Positions 46,985 through 54,741 of a DNA stretch of 64,000 bases are shown here, one piece after another; position 1 is the stretch's first letter; each line of letters starts with the position of its first letter. Location of the stretch: assembly GCF_014190775.1 (NCBI RefSeq), contig NZ_JACHVP010000001.1, positions 930,001 through 994,000 on the forward strand, in the 5' to 3' direction. The stretch is from Leifsonia aquatica. Lineage in GTDB: Bacteria; Actinomycetota; Actinomycetes; Actinomycetales; Microbacteriaceae. Both the position numbers and the translations under genes were made by a program. The notes beneath the pieces are model-generated. The model saw only the letters and a program-made list of their open reading frames with translations. It had not been told where the DNA came from and made no database searches.

Positions 46985-47290
46985 ATGTCGGCCGTCCTGG
47001 AGCTCCTCGCGCATCTCGTCGCGTCCGCTCTGGGCACCGCCTGGAACGCGAGCTCGCCCGTCGGCACCATCGCCGTGGCCGGTGTGGCGGGCGCCATCGG
47101 CCTCGTGGCCGTCGTCGCCGCGGCCTCCCTCCGCTCGGTCGCCGCGCTCGCGGCCTCTCTGCGCGGACGGGCCGTCTGGTCGCGTCCCGCGGAGTCGCCC
47201 GTCGACCGGCTCACCGAGAGCCAGTCGCATCCCGACACCGATGGCCGCCCGCGCCCCCGAGCGCCGGGATCCCTCCTGCCGGCCGCCTAG
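46985..47290 (+). CDS. Small membrane protein upstream of YidC paralogue
   Basis: 101 residues. Two hydrophobic segments (LLAHLVASALGTAW and TIAVAGVAGAIGLVAVVAAA) are followed by a cytoplasmic or external Arg/Pro-rich tail. It resembles small actinobacterial proteins that precede a second YidC gene (DUF6412-like by my recollection, not verified). The pairing with the downstream insertase suggests either a partner or a client of it. Confidence 0.72.
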   Translation: MSAVLELLAHLVASALGTAWNASSPVGTIAVAGVAGAIGLVAVVAAASLRSVAALAASLRGRAVWSRPAESPVDRLTESQSHPDTDGRPRPRAPGSLLPAA

Positions 47291-47359
47291 CCGGGGCGTG
47301 TCGCCCCTGCCCGCGGCCAGACGACTCCTCGTCCGTCCGACAGCAGGGAAAACACACTC

Positions 47360-48133
47360 ATGGACCTCTTCTCCTGGCCGCCCGTCGCGGCCCTCCTCGA
47401 CGCGGCGTACCGCCTCGTCACCGGCCTCTCGGCCGCCGTCGACCCGATCGTCGGCACCGCAGCCGGCGTCGTCGCGATCGTCATCCTCACGGTGCTCGTG
47501 CGCGCCCTCCTCCTCCCCGTCGGCATCAGCCAGGTGCGCGCCGAATACACCCGGCGCCGGCTGGCTCCCCAGATCGCCGCGCTGCAGAAGAAGCACGGCG
47601 CGGACCGCGAGAAGCTGGCCGAGGCGACGATGGACCTCTATCGTCGCGAACGCACCTCGCCGTTCGCCGGGATGCTGCCGCTGCTCGCGCAGATCCCGGT
47701 CATCTCGCTCGTCTACGCCGTCTTCACCCATCCGATGATCGCCGGGCACGCGAACGACTTGCTCGGGGAACGGGCGTTCGGTGCTCCGCTCGGCACGAGT
47801 TTCGTCGGCCTGACCGGCGCCGGGCCCGTGTGGCCCGCGATGGCCGTCTACCTGGCCGTCCTCGCGCTGATCGCCGTCGTCACGACCGTGTCCAGGCGGG
47901 TGCTGGCACTGCCGCAGCCCGAGGGGAGCACGTCGCCGACCGGGATGCTGCGCGCGCTCTCCTTCCTGCCCTACGTGACCGTGGTCTTCGCGGCGTTCGT
48001 GCCGCTCGCGGCCGCGGTGTACATCCTCACCTCGACGACGTGGACGGTGGCGGAGCGCTGGCTGCTCCGCCGCTTGCTCGTCCCCGCCCGCACGGGCACC
48101 GACGGAAGGACGACGCCATCCACATCGCACTGA
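47360..48133 (+). CDS. YidC/Oxa1-family membrane insertase (second copy type)
   Basis: 257 residues, lacking the large periplasmic domain of Gram-negative YidC. The core has GVVAIVILTVLVRALLLPVG with the conserved groove Arg, the cytoplasmic helical hairpin LAPQIAALQKKHGADREKLA followed by LYRRERTSPFAG, then MLPLLAQIPVISLVYAVF and three further helices. It inserts small membrane proteins. It differs from the housekeeping YidC, which in actinobacteria sits between rnpA and jag near the origin; this is therefore probably an accessory paralogue. ATG 47360 follows a 69-nt gap from the small partner gene. Confidence 0.88.
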   Translation: MDLFSWPPVAALLDAAYRLVTGLSAAVDPIVGTAAGVVAIVILTVLVRALLLPVGISQVRAEYTRRRLAPQIAALQKKHGADREKLAEATMDLYRRERTSPFAGMLPLLAQIPVISLVYAVFTHPMIAGHANDLLGERAFGAPLGTSFVGLTGAGPVWPAMAVYLAVLALIAVVTTVSRRVLALPQPEGSTSPTGMLRALSFLPYVTVVFAAFVPLAAAVYILTSTTWTVAERWLLRRLLVPARTGTDGRTTPSTSH

Positions 48134-48138
48134 AGCCC

Positions 48139-48678
48139 GTGCCCGCGCTGACGACGGAGCGCCTCCGCCTCGTCCCACTCGGTCCCGATCATCTCGCCGG
48201 CACCTGGGCGTCGCTCCAGGAGCCGGAGGTGATGCGCCTCACCGGCACGCACGCCGCCTTCACCCGTGAGGGCGTCGCCGCGTGGCTCGCCGGCCTCGCC
48301 GACCAGGACGATCGGGCCGACTGGGCGATCCTCCGGGCCGAGGACGGCACCCACATCGGCGAGGTGGTGCTCAACGACCTCGACGCGGACAACCGCTCGG
48401 CCGGCTTCCGGATCGCGCTCGGCGCCCCGCGCTGGTTCGGGCAGGGGTACGGGACGGAGGCGACGCGGGCGGTGCTGCGGCACGCGTTCGCGTCGGTCGG
48501 CCTGCACCGCGTCGAACTGGAGGTGTTCGCGTTCAATCCGCGCGCGCAGAGCGCCTACGAGAAGGCCGGGTTCGTGGTCGAGGGTCGGCGGCGGGATGCG
48601 CTGCTGTGGGAGGGCGAGTGGGTCGACGCCGTGGTGATGGGATGCTTGTCGCATGTGGAGACGCAAGACGAGTCCTGA
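48139..48678 (+). CDS. GNAT-family acetyltransferase (RimJ/RimL type)
   Basis: 179 residues from GTG 48139. TTERLRLVPLGPDHLAGTW at the start, FRIALGAPRWFGQGYGTEATRAVL (acetyl-CoA loop QGYGTEA) and FNPRAQSAYEKAGFVVEGRRR near the end are typical of RimL-like enzymes that acetylate protein N-termini or small molecules. The start is uncertain: an in-frame ATC at 48118 has GGAAGGA 7 nt upstream and would add seven residues, overlapping the YidC stop. I report the GTG because ATC starts are rare. Confidence 0.85.
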   Translation: MPALTTERLRLVPLGPDHLAGTWASLQEPEVMRLTGTHAAFTREGVAAWLAGLADQDDRADWAILRAEDGTHIGEVVLNDLDADNRSAGFRIALGAPRWFGQGYGTEATRAVLRHAFASVGLHRVELEVFAFNPRAQSAYEKAGFVVEGRRRDALLWEGEWVDAVVMGCLSHVETQDES

Positions 48679-48973
48679 TGGCGAGAGCGCCCGGAGCGCC
48701 GACGCGGCGGCCGGATCGCTCGGAGTCGGCGTGCAGGTGTACGTCCGCGAGAGCGACCCGCCCGCGGGCGACGACTGGGTCGGCGAGCCGACCGGCGTGA
48801 TCGTGGCGCCGGGGGAGCGCAGCCTGCGCAGCGTGTCCCTCCCGGCCGACCGCCTCACTACCTGGGTCGTCGCGTTCGGCGAGCCGCAGTACCGGCGCGA
48901 CGGCCGCGGGCCCGCCGAGACGGCGACCATCCCGGCCTCGCGGCTGGTCGCGGCCGAGCCCGCGGAGGACTGA
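48653..48973 (+). CDS. Hypothetical protein, 106 aa
   Basis: Small protein without recognised domain: a basic start (MWRRKTSPDG), then GVGVQVYVRESDPPAGDDWVG, GVIVAPGERSLRSV and VVAFGEPQYRRDGRGP, a pattern compatible with a compact beta fold. Two hexamers resembling -10 boxes lie just upstream (GATGCT 6 nt before the ATG). It overlaps the acetyltransferase gene by 26 nt in another frame and is followed within 1 nt by the DUF1697 gene, so it is part of a tight cluster. Confidence 0.6.
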   Translation: MWRRKTSPDGESARSADAAAGSLGVGVQVYVRESDPPAGDDWVGEPTGVIVAPGERSLRSVSLPADRLTTWVVAFGEPQYRRDGRGPAETATIPASRLVAAEPAED

Positions 48974-48974
48974 C

Positions 48975-49511
48975 GTGCTCGGCGTCGGGCTCGTGCGCGG
49001 GATCAACGTGGGCGCCTCGACGCGCGTCGCGAAGGGCGACCTCGTGGCCGCCTTCGAGGATGCCGGCCTGCACGACGTGGTGACGCTCCTCCAGAGCGGC
49101 AACGCCGTGTTCACGGCCGACGACGAGCTCACCGCGACCACGGCGGCGGCGGTGGAGGCGGCGCTGGAGGCCCGCTCGGGTGTCGCGGCCCGCGTGCTGC
49201 TGCTGACGCAGGAGCGCTTCCGGGCCGTCGCCGCGGCGAACCCGCTGGTCGCGGTGGCCGACGACGACTCCCGCCTGGTCGTGACGTTCCTCGACCACGA
49301 CCTCCCGGATTCCGTGGCACTGCCCGCCGACGACGAGACGGCTCCCGAGCTCATCCGCGCCGGTGACCGGGCGCTCTACCAGTGGTGTCCGCTCGGCGTG
49401 TCGAAGTCCGTCGTCCCGGCCGCGTTCTGGCGCGCCGTCGGCCCCGTGGCGACGGCCCGCAACCAGCGCACGGTGACGCGCCTGCTCGCCGAACTCGACC
49501 GTCGGGGCTGA
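48975..49511 (+). CDS. DUF1697 protein
   Basis: 178 residues. GLVRGINVGASTRVAKGDLVAAF, VVTLLQSGNAVFTADD and VVTFLDHDLP followed by SKSVVPAAFWRAVGPVATAR are the DUF1697 hallmarks (an R-GINVG start, SGN motif, and a basic C-terminal end). The biochemical function of the family is unknown. The GTG starts 1 nt after the previous stop. Confidence 0.92.
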   Translation: MLGVGLVRGINVGASTRVAKGDLVAAFEDAGLHDVVTLLQSGNAVFTADDELTATTAAAVEAALEARSGVAARVLLLTQERFRAVAAANPLVAVADDDSRLVVTFLDHDLPDSVALPADDETAPELIRAGDRALYQWCPLGVSKSVVPAAFWRAVGPVATARNQRTVTRLLAELDRRG

Positions 49512-49549
49512 GACCTGCGCCACCTCTGTTCCGGCGAGCCCCGCGAACC

Positions 49550-49555
49550 TACAAT
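49550..49555 (+). promoter_or_regulatory. -10 box, leaderless start at 49562
   Basis: TACAAT, a near-perfect -10, is followed by 6 nt and the ATG at 49562. Confidence 0.55.
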
Positions 49556-49561
49556 TGCGGC

Positions 49562-50218
49562 ATGTTCGTCGAGGGCACGCTTCGATGGCAGGTCACCGAG
49601 GACTGTCCGTGGGACCTGCTGATGGCGCTCGCCATCCGCGACCTGGCCGGTCTCGCCGCGGCGGGTGAGCCGCCGCTGCCGCGCCTGGCGCCAGCACTCG
49701 CGCCGGTTCTGCGGGCGAACACGGGGGCGCATCCCGTGCTCCCGGCAGGCGGGCGCAGGCGGCGTCCCGAACCGGGTGCGGGCGACGGAAGTTCCCTCGC
49801 GGACCAGTGGCGGGCGTGGTTCGACGTGGCCGTCGACCGCGAGCGCCGCCCGATCGGCGGGATGCTGCATCCGCCGCACTTCGAGGTCTTCGACCGCGCG
49901 ATCGAGCTGCAGGATGTCGTGATCGAGCACTACGAGGCGGCGGCGAGCTGGGCGCACGAGCGTCACGCGGAGTACGTGCAGGCCAGCCTCCTGAACCACG
50001 CCCGCCGGGCGGCCGACATCGTCGACGTGGTGCGCGAGCGCGAATACGAGCTGCGCCGGCAGGCGGGCTACTTCCGCCTCGACCTCGACGTGCTCCCGCT
50101 GTCGAGCTCCGGCGCCTGGATCGTCGGGCCGCACACGGTGGTGGTGAGTGCGAGCCTGCGCGACGACTCTCCCGCGTTCCGCGACTGGTTCCGCCCGCTG
50201 GTGGCCGCGCTCGTCTGA
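49562..50218 (+). CDS. Hypothetical protein, 218 aa
   Basis: No family recognised. The protein is soluble, with a first part (RWQVTEDCPWDLLMALAIRD) and an Arg/Pro-rich linker, then a mostly helical middle (FDRAIELQDVVIEHYEAAAS, NHARRAADIVDVVRERE) and a C-terminal strand-like region (FRLDLDVLPLSSSGAWIVG, HTVVVSASLRDD) ending WFRPLVAALV. The start is fixed by the -10 box and by the beginning of the plausible fold; a longer ORF reaches upstream through the DUF1697 gene. A hairpin spans its stop codon. Convergent with the aldo-keto reductase gene. Confidence 0.75.
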   Translation: MFVEGTLRWQVTEDCPWDLLMALAIRDLAGLAAAGEPPLPRLAPALAPVLRANTGAHPVLPAGGRRRRPEPGAGDGSSLADQWRAWFDVAVDRERRPIGGMLHPPHFEVFDRAIELQDVVIEHYEAAASWAHERHAEYVQASLLNHARRAADIVDVVREREYELRRQAGYFRLDLDVLPLSSSGAWIVGPHTVVVSASLRDDSPAFRDWFRPLVAALV

Positions 50219-50233
50219 GGCGGCACCAGCGGG
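50194..50233. terminator. Hairpin spanning the stop codon of the 49562 gene
   Basis: Arms 50194-50203 and 50224-50233 (10 nt, exact complements) enclose the TGA at 50216-50218, with a further CCGC/GCGG pairing inside the 20-nt loop. It lies 10 nt before the stop of the convergent aldo-keto reductase gene and may end both transcripts. Confidence 0.45.
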
Positions 50234-50243
50234 CGGACGTGGA

Positions 50244-51248
50244 TCAGGCCGGGCGCTTCGCCGGCGAGATGGTCTGCGCCGGGTCGGTCTCGGCGACGTC
50301 GCCGACGGCCTCGTCGATGCGCGCGAGCACATCGCCGGAGAGCCGGATGCCCGCGGCGGCGGCGTTGGAGGCGACCTGCTCGGGACGCGACGCGCCTACG
50401 ATCGCGCCGGCCACGTTCGGGTTCTGCAGCACCCACGCGACGGCGAGCTGCGCCATCGTGATGCCGAGCTCGTCGGCGATCGGCCGCAGACCCTGGACGG
50501 CCGTGAGCACGTCGTCACGCAAGAAGCTCTTGATGGCGTTGGCGCCGCCCTTCTCGTCCGCGGCGCGGCTGCCGGCCGGAGGCTGCTCGCCGGGCGCGTA
50601 CTTGCCGGTCAGCACGCCCTGGGCGACGGGGGACCAGACGATCTGCGAGATCCCGAGCTCGGCCGACGCGGGGACGACCTCCTTCTCGATCACACGCCAC
50701 AGCATCGAGTACTGCGGCTGGTTCGAGATGAGCTGGAAGCCGAGCTCCTTCGACAGGGCGTGACCCGCGCGCAGCTGCTCGGCGTTCCACTCGCTGACGC
50801 CGATGTAGAGCGCCTTGCCCGCGCGGACGACGTCGGCGAAGGCCTGCATCGTCTCCTCGAGGGGCGTCTCGTAATCGAAGCGGTGCGCCTGGTAGAGATC
50901 GACGTAGTCCGTGCCCAACCGCTCGAGGGAGCCGTCGATCGACTCGAAGATGTGCTTGCGCGAGAGGCCGACGTCGTTGTGCCCCTTGGGGCCGGTCGGC
51001 CAGTAGACCTTGGTGAAGATCTCGATGGAGGCGCGGCGCTCTCCCGCGAGGGCGTCGCCCAGGACCTTCTCCGCTGCGGTATTCGCGTACGCGTCCGCGG
51101 TGTCGAAGGTGGTGATGCCGGCGTCGAGGGCGGCGCGCACGCTGCGGGCGGCGATGTCGTTCTCGACCTGGGACGCGTGGGTCAGCCAGTTGCCGTAGAT
51201 GATCTCCGAGATCTTGAGCCCGGAGTTGCCGAGGTATCTGAATTCCAT
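50244..51248 (-). CDS. Aldo/keto reductase
   Basis: 334 residues. GNSGLKISEIIYGNW, GITTFDTADAYANTAAEKVLG (Asp and Tyr of the tetrad), EIFTKVYWPTGP (Lys) and LYQAHRFDYETPLEE (His) show an NADPH-dependent AKR of the YajO/Kv-beta-like (L-glyceraldehyde-phosphate reductase) group, and GVSEWNAEQL and VWSPVAQGVLTGKY confirm it. Reduces aldehydes; the physiological substrate is unknown. A -10 box 7 nt before the ATG gives a leaderless start. Divergent from dinB. Confidence 0.93.
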   Translation of the reverse strand: MEFRYLGNSGLKISEIIYGNWLTHASQVENDIAARSVRAALDAGITTFDTADAYANTAAEKVLGDALAGERRASIEIFTKVYWPTGPKGHNDVGLSRKHIFESIDGSLERLGTDYVDLYQAHRFDYETPLEETMQAFADVVRAGKALYIGVSEWNAEQLRAGHALSKELGFQLISNQPQYSMLWRVIEKEVVPASAELGISQIVWSPVAQGVLTGKYAPGEQPPAGSRAADEKGGANAIKSFLRDDVLTAVQGLRPIADELGITMAQLAVAWVLQNPNVAGAIVGASRPEQVASNAAAAGIRLSGDVLARIDEAVGDVAETDPAQTISPAKRPA

Positions 51249-51255
51249 GCCGTTC

Positions 51256-51261
51256 ACGCTA
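51256..51261 (-). promoter_or_regulatory. -10 box, leaderless start at 51248
   Basis: On the minus strand TAGCGT is followed by 7 nt and the ATG at 51248. The region 51249-51305 separates the two divergent genes. Confidence 0.5.
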
Positions 51262-51305
51262 CTCGTCGCAGCCCGCTGTCGGCGGACGGTGGCATGCTGG
51301 AGGGT

Positions 51306-52580
51306 GTGGGACGTGCGGACGGCAGCGATCGGCGGGTGACGACCGCGGACGTCGACGACTCCGCGGCCACGGTGCTGCACGTCGACATGGACGCCTTCTT
51401 CGCCTCGGTGGAGCTGCTCGACCGTCCCGACGCGCGCGGCAAGCCGGCGATCGTCGGTCACGCGGGCGGCCGCGGCGTGGTGACGAGCGCCACGTACGAG
51501 GCCCGCCGGTTCGGCGTCCGCAGCGCCATGCCGATGTCGCAGGCGCTCCGGCTCTGCCCGACGGCGATCATCCTGCCACCGCACTACGAGAAGTACACGG
51601 AGTACTCCTCCCGGGTCATGGAGATCTTCCACGAGGTCACGCCGCTCGTGGAGCCGCTCAGCATCGACGAGGCGTTCCTCGACGTCGCCGGCGCGCGACG
51701 GCTGCTCGGCTCGCCGCGGCGGATCGCCGAGCTCATCCGCGCCAGGGTCTTCGAGGAGACGGGGCTCACCTGCTCGGTCGGTGCGGCAGGGACGAAGTTC
51801 ATGGCGAAGCTCGCCTCCGGGCGGGCGAAGCCCGACGGCCTGCTCGTCATCCCACCGGCCGAGACCATCGCCTACCTGCGGCCGCTGCCCGTCGGCGCGC
51901 TCTGGGGTGTCGGCGCGAGCACGCAAGCGTCGCTGGAGCGCATGGGGATGCGGACCGTCACCGATCTCGCCGACGCCCCGATCGCCGTGCTCCAGCGGGC
52001 GGTGGGCGACGCCGGTGCCCGCCGCCTCCACGACCTCGCCAACGGCCGCGACTCGCGCCGCGTCATCACGGAGTCGCGCGAGAAGAGCGTCGGCCACGAG
52101 AACACCTTCGGTGTCGACGTCGACGACCCGGACAAACTGCGCCGCGAGATGCTCCGGCTCTCCGGACGCGTGGGGGAGCGTCTGCGCACGCACGCGCTCG
52201 TCGGCCGCACGGTCGCGATCAAGGTGCGCTTCTCCGACTTCCGCACCATCACGCGGTCCCGCACGCTCGCCGAGCCGACCAACGTCGGGCGCCGGCTCTT
52301 CGAGGAGGCGTGGCAGATCTTCGAGGCGCTGGAGCTCGACGTGCGCCAGACCCCGATCCGGCTCATCGGCGTCCGCGCCGAGCAGCTGCTGGACGCCGGG
52401 GGCGACGCGCTCGCCCTCTGGGACCCGGACGAGGAGTGGCGCGAGACCGAGCGCGCGCTCGACGCGGTGAGCGCCCGGTTCGGCCGCGGGACGATCGGGC
52501 CCGCCTCGCTCGTGAAGCGCGCCCGGGAGGCCGACGACGAGTCCAAGGACGGCCGCAACCCGCGCTGGGTCAGCGACTAG
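51306..52580 (+). CDS. dinB: DNA polymerase IV (Y-family)
   Basis: Error-prone translesion polymerase. 424 aa from GTG 51306. VDMDAFFASVELL (first metal carboxylate and steric gate region), SATYEARRFGVRSAMPMSQA, then LSIDEAFLDVAG near residue 119 (Asp-Glu of the catalytic triad), the thumb HhH region (LPVGALWGVG, VTDLADAPIAVLQ) and little-finger segment (VGHENTFGVDVD, GRTVAIKVRFSDF). No obvious C-terminal clamp-binding QL motif; the tail is NPRWVSD. The start could also be ATG 51294; I chose the GTG because CATGCT lies 7 nt upstream. No LexA box is visible in the 57-nt divergent region. Confidence 0.94.
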   Translation: MGRADGSDRRVTTADVDDSAATVLHVDMDAFFASVELLDRPDARGKPAIVGHAGGRGVVTSATYEARRFGVRSAMPMSQALRLCPTAIILPPHYEKYTEYSSRVMEIFHEVTPLVEPLSIDEAFLDVAGARRLLGSPRRIAELIRARVFEETGLTCSVGAAGTKFMAKLASGRAKPDGLLVIPPAETIAYLRPLPVGALWGVGASTQASLERMGMRTVTDLADAPIAVLQRAVGDAGARRLHDLANGRDSRRVITESREKSVGHENTFGVDVDDPDKLRREMLRLSGRVGERLRTHALVGRTVAIKVRFSDFRTITRSRTLAEPTNVGRRLFEEAWQIFEALELDVRQTPIRLIGVRAEQLLDAGGDALALWDPDEEWRETERALDAVSARFGRGTIGPASLVKRAREADDESKDGRNPRWVSD

Positions 52581-52589
52581 CGCACCGGG

Positions 52590-53507
52590 TCAGCGCAGGC
52601 CGACCTCGATGCCGCGGTGGTCGCTCCCGTTGGCGGGCAGCACGATGCTGCTGACGGTGGAGAGCCCGCGGACGAGCGCGTGGTCCAACCGTGCGGCCGG
52701 GAACGCGGACGGCCAGGTGAAGCCCAGGCCGAGCTCGCTGTCCGGCTTCTCGCCCAGCTCCGTGAAGAGAGGCGCGAGCGTGCGATCGGTCGTGGCGGTG
52801 TTGAAGTCGCCGACCACCAGGAGGCGGGCGGCATCGTCGTCCGCGATGGTGCTGGTGAGCTCCTTCATCATCTCGTCGCGGGCCGCGCTCTCGCCCGGCC
52901 GCACCGACGCGAGGTGCACGGCGTAGACGCGGGTCGTGCCGCCGGGGGTGTCGACGTCGACGCTCAGCGCGCGGTCCCAGCCGAGGCCGAGATCGAGCCG
53001 CTCCTCGTCGTGGAGGGGGTGGGTGCTCCAGAGGCCGACGGTGCCGACCACGGCGCTGTACGGATAGTCGGCGTCCAGCACGTCCGCCACCGTCTCGCGG
53101 GTGGTCTGGTCGAGCTCCTGGAGGGCGATCAGGTCGGGCTTCCGCGCCGCGAGGTCGTGCGCGATCGCCGCGGCCTGCGGGTTCCCGGCGCGCAGGTTCT
53201 CGCTGACGACCGTGAAGGCCGGGGCACCGACCGAGGCCGCGGGGAGGAGCGCGGCACCGAACAGCGACCACCAGACGGCCGAGGCCGCCGCCACGCTGAG
53301 GCCGGCGAACAGGGAGAGGCGCAGCAGGGCCGAGAGGCCGAGCACGGCGATGAGGGCGAACGCCCAGGGCAGGAACGACTCCACGAGGGAGGCCGCGCCG
53401 CCGATGTCGGGCAGCATCCCGTGCCAGAGCAGGAAGGCCGCCACCGCCAGGGCCGCGATCCCGGTCAGGACCCCTCGGGGTCGGCGGCGGGATCGGCTGA
53501 GTGGCAC
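52590..53507 (-). CDS. Membrane-anchored endonuclease/exonuclease/phosphatase
   Basis: 305 residues. Three N-terminal hydrophobic segments after a basic start (PLSRSRRRPRG): VLTGIAALAVAAFLLWHG, LPWAFALIAVLGLSALL and a Leu/Ala-rich one, then an external EEP domain of about 210 residues: VVSENLRAGN, LIALQELDQTTR (Glu), VYAVHLASVRPG, LLVVGDFNTATTD (GDFN) and the final ANGSDHRGIEV (Asp-His). It hydrolyses phosphodiesters, possibly DNA, phospholipids or nucleotides, outside the cell. A -10-like AATAAT (53515-53520) lies 7 nt before the GTG. Confidence 0.9.
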   Translation of the reverse strand: MPLSRSRRRPRGVLTGIAALAVAAFLLWHGMLPDIGGAASLVESFLPWAFALIAVLGLSALLRLSLFAGLSVAAASAVWWSLFGAALLPAASVGAPAFTVVSENLRAGNPQAAAIAHDLAARKPDLIALQELDQTTRETVADVLDADYPYSAVVGTVGLWSTHPLHDEERLDLGLGWDRALSVDVDTPGGTTRVYAVHLASVRPGESAARDEMMKELTSTIADDDAARLLVVGDFNTATTDRTLAPLFTELGEKPDSELGLGFTWPSAFPAARLDHALVRGLSTVSSIVLPANGSDHRGIEVGLR

Positions 53508-53514
53508 CCGATCG

Positions 53515-53520
53515 ATTATT
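53515..53520 (-). promoter_or_regulatory. -10-like box, possible leaderless start at 53507
   Basis: AATAAT on the minus strand is followed by 7 nt and the GTG. It has A at the first position instead of T, but the spacing matches the other cases. Confidence 0.35.
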
Positions 53521-53600
53521 CCGGCCCTCCCGCTGAGAACCCGCCGCGAACGCCGGGAGGAGCCTGCGAACCGCCCTGGTCATGCTGGGAGTGCGGCGGG

Positions 53601-53606
53601 TACGGT
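53601..53606 (+). promoter_or_regulatory. -10 box, leaderless start at 53613
   Basis: TACGGT is followed by 6 nt and the ATG at 53613. The same hexamer serves glgE on the minus strand. Confidence 0.5.
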
Positions 53607-53612
53607 GAGGGC

Positions 53613-53942
53613 ATGACCAACATCTCGCTCAAGCTCGCCGAGACCATCAGCTCGTCCGGCATCAAGTCCGTCTACGGCGAGCCGGTCGTCATCGACGGCA
53701 CGACTCTCGTCCCCGTGGCCGCCGTGCAGTTCGGCTTCGGCGCCGGCACCGGCTCCGACAGCGAGGACGGCCCCGGCGGCGCGGGCGGCGGTGGCGTGTC
53801 CATCCCGTTCGGCGCCTACGTCAGCGACGCCGACGGCGTGCGCTTCCGGCCGAACCTCATCACCCTGCTCGCCGTGGGCATCCCGTTCCTCTGGGTGGCG
53901 GGCCACGCCTGGTCGCGTGTCATCCGCGCGCTGAAGAAGTGA
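53613..53942 (+). CDS. GerW/YtfJ-like protein
   Basis: 109 residues. KSVYGEPVVIDGTTLVPVAAVQFGFGAGTG is the conserved N-terminal block (shown here as its two halves VYGEPVVIDGTTLVPV and AAVQFGFGAGTG), followed by a Gly/Asp-rich linker, VSIPFGAYVSDADGVRF and a C-terminal hydrophobic helix (LITLLAVGIPFLWVAGHAW). The domain is known from Bacillus GerW/YtfJ, needed for spore germination or coat, but non-sporulating actinobacteria carry such proteins with unknown role. A single membrane anchor at the C-terminus is likely. Confidence 0.72.
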   Translation: MTNISLKLAETISSSGIKSVYGEPVVIDGTTLVPVAAVQFGFGAGTGSDSEDGPGGAGGGGVSIPFGAYVSDADGVRFRPNLITLLAVGIPFLWVAGHAWSRVIRALKK

Positions 53943-53950
53943 TGTCGCAC

Positions 53951-53956
53951 TAGACT
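53951..53956 (+). promoter_or_regulatory. -10 box for the thiamine-transport operon
   Basis: TAGACT, placed so that the transcript begins at about 53963, just before the TPP riboswitch. Confidence 0.55.
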
Positions 53957-53965
53957 GGTCGCGAA

Positions 53966-54050
53966 CACGGGAGTCCGGTGAGCCGGGCTGAGAGGAAGCT
54001 TCTCCAAGCTTCGACCGTCGAACCTGATCTGGATCATGCCAGCGCAGGGA
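53966..54050 (+). promoter_or_regulatory. TPP (thiamine pyrophosphate) riboswitch
   Basis: The THI-box core is clear: GGGAGTCC, the GGGCTGAGAGG motif, and GAACCTGATCTGGATCATGC followed by CAGCGCAGGGAG. TPP binding is expected to lower expression of the downstream transport genes. ACGG (53967-53970) can pair with CCGT (54015-54018) as helix P2. The SD-containing hairpin further downstream (54068-54098) is the probable expression platform. Confidence 0.92.
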
Positions 54051-54067
54051 GGCCATCTCACAATCCC

Positions 54068-54098
54068 GTGCCCTCTTTTCCACTACGCGAAAGGGCAC
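54068..54098 (+). promoter_or_regulatory. Shine-Dalgarno-sequestering hairpin
   Basis: GTGCCC (54068-54073) and GGGCAC (54093-54098) pair, with TTT/AAA possible next to them; AAAGGG inside the 3' arm is the likely ribosome-binding site of the gene at 54104. TCCCGTG (54064-54070), overlapping the 5' arm, can instead pair with CACGGGA (53966-53972) in the riboswitch. The two structures are mutually exclusive. Confidence 0.5.
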
Positions 54099-54103
54099 GA
54101 ACA

Positions 54104-54724
54104 GTGCACGCAACCATCACCCCGTCCGCGACGCGCCCGGCGCGCGTCCTCCGCTGGCGCGTCGTCGACATCGTCGTCGCCAGTGTCGTCGCCGTCGCCG
54201 CCGGCGTCGTCTTCTGGGTCTGGGGACAGGTCCAGAACCCCATCTCCGGCCCGGTCAGCGCCGTGCTGCCCGGCTTCCAGGGACTGCTCAACGGCCCCTG
54301 GCTGTTCGCGGGAGTGCTCACGGCGCTCATCGTGCGCAAGCCCGGCGCCGCCCTCTACGGCGAGCTCGTCGCGGCGATCGTCTCCGCGCTGATCGGCACC
54401 CAGTGGGGCTTCGCGACCCTGCTCTCGGGCGTCGTGCAGGGCCTCGGCGCGGAGATCGTCTTCGCGATCTTCCTCTACGCCAACTGGAAGCTCGTGCCGG
54501 CGATCCTCGCCGGAGCGGGAGCCGGACTCGCGGAGTCGATCCTCGACCTCCTGTACTGGTACCCGGGGGCCAAGCCGGAGTTCGCGGCGGTCTACGCCAT
54601 CACCACCACCGTCTCGGGTGCCCTGGTCGCCGGCCTGCTCTCCTGGCTGCTGGTGCGGGCATTGGCGCGGACGGGGGCCCTGAGCCGGTTCGCGGCCGGT
54701 CGCGAGGCGACGGGCCGGGTCTGA
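54104..54724 (+). CDS. ECF transporter S component (YkoE type, thiamine-related)
   Basis: 206-residue substrate-binding membrane subunit with about six helices. RWRVVDIVVASVVAVAAGVV, LPGFQGLLNGPWLFAGVLTAL, VRKPGAALYGELVAAIVSALIG and GFATLLSGVVQGLGAEIVF are typical of the YkoE family, linked to uptake of thiamine or its hydroxymethylpyrimidine moiety. The GTG at 54104 follows AAAGGG with 8 nt spacing, within the riboswitch expression platform. First gene of a four-gene operon with YkoD-like ATPase, YkoC-like T component and a kinase. Confidence 0.92.
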   Translation: MHATITPSATRPARVLRWRVVDIVVASVVAVAAGVVFWVWGQVQNPISGPVSAVLPGFQGLLNGPWLFAGVLTALIVRKPGAALYGELVAAIVSALIGTQWGFATLLSGVVQGLGAEIVFAIFLYANWKLVPAILAGAGAGLAESILDLLYWYPGAKPEFAAVYAITTTVSGALVAGLLSWLLVRALARTGALSRFAAGREATGRV

Positions 54725-54741
54725 CCATCGCTCACGATCCC

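Noticed and set aside
51249-51305. SOS (LexA) box in front of dinB
   Set aside because: No GAAC-N4-GTTC or related palindrome was found in the short divergent region.
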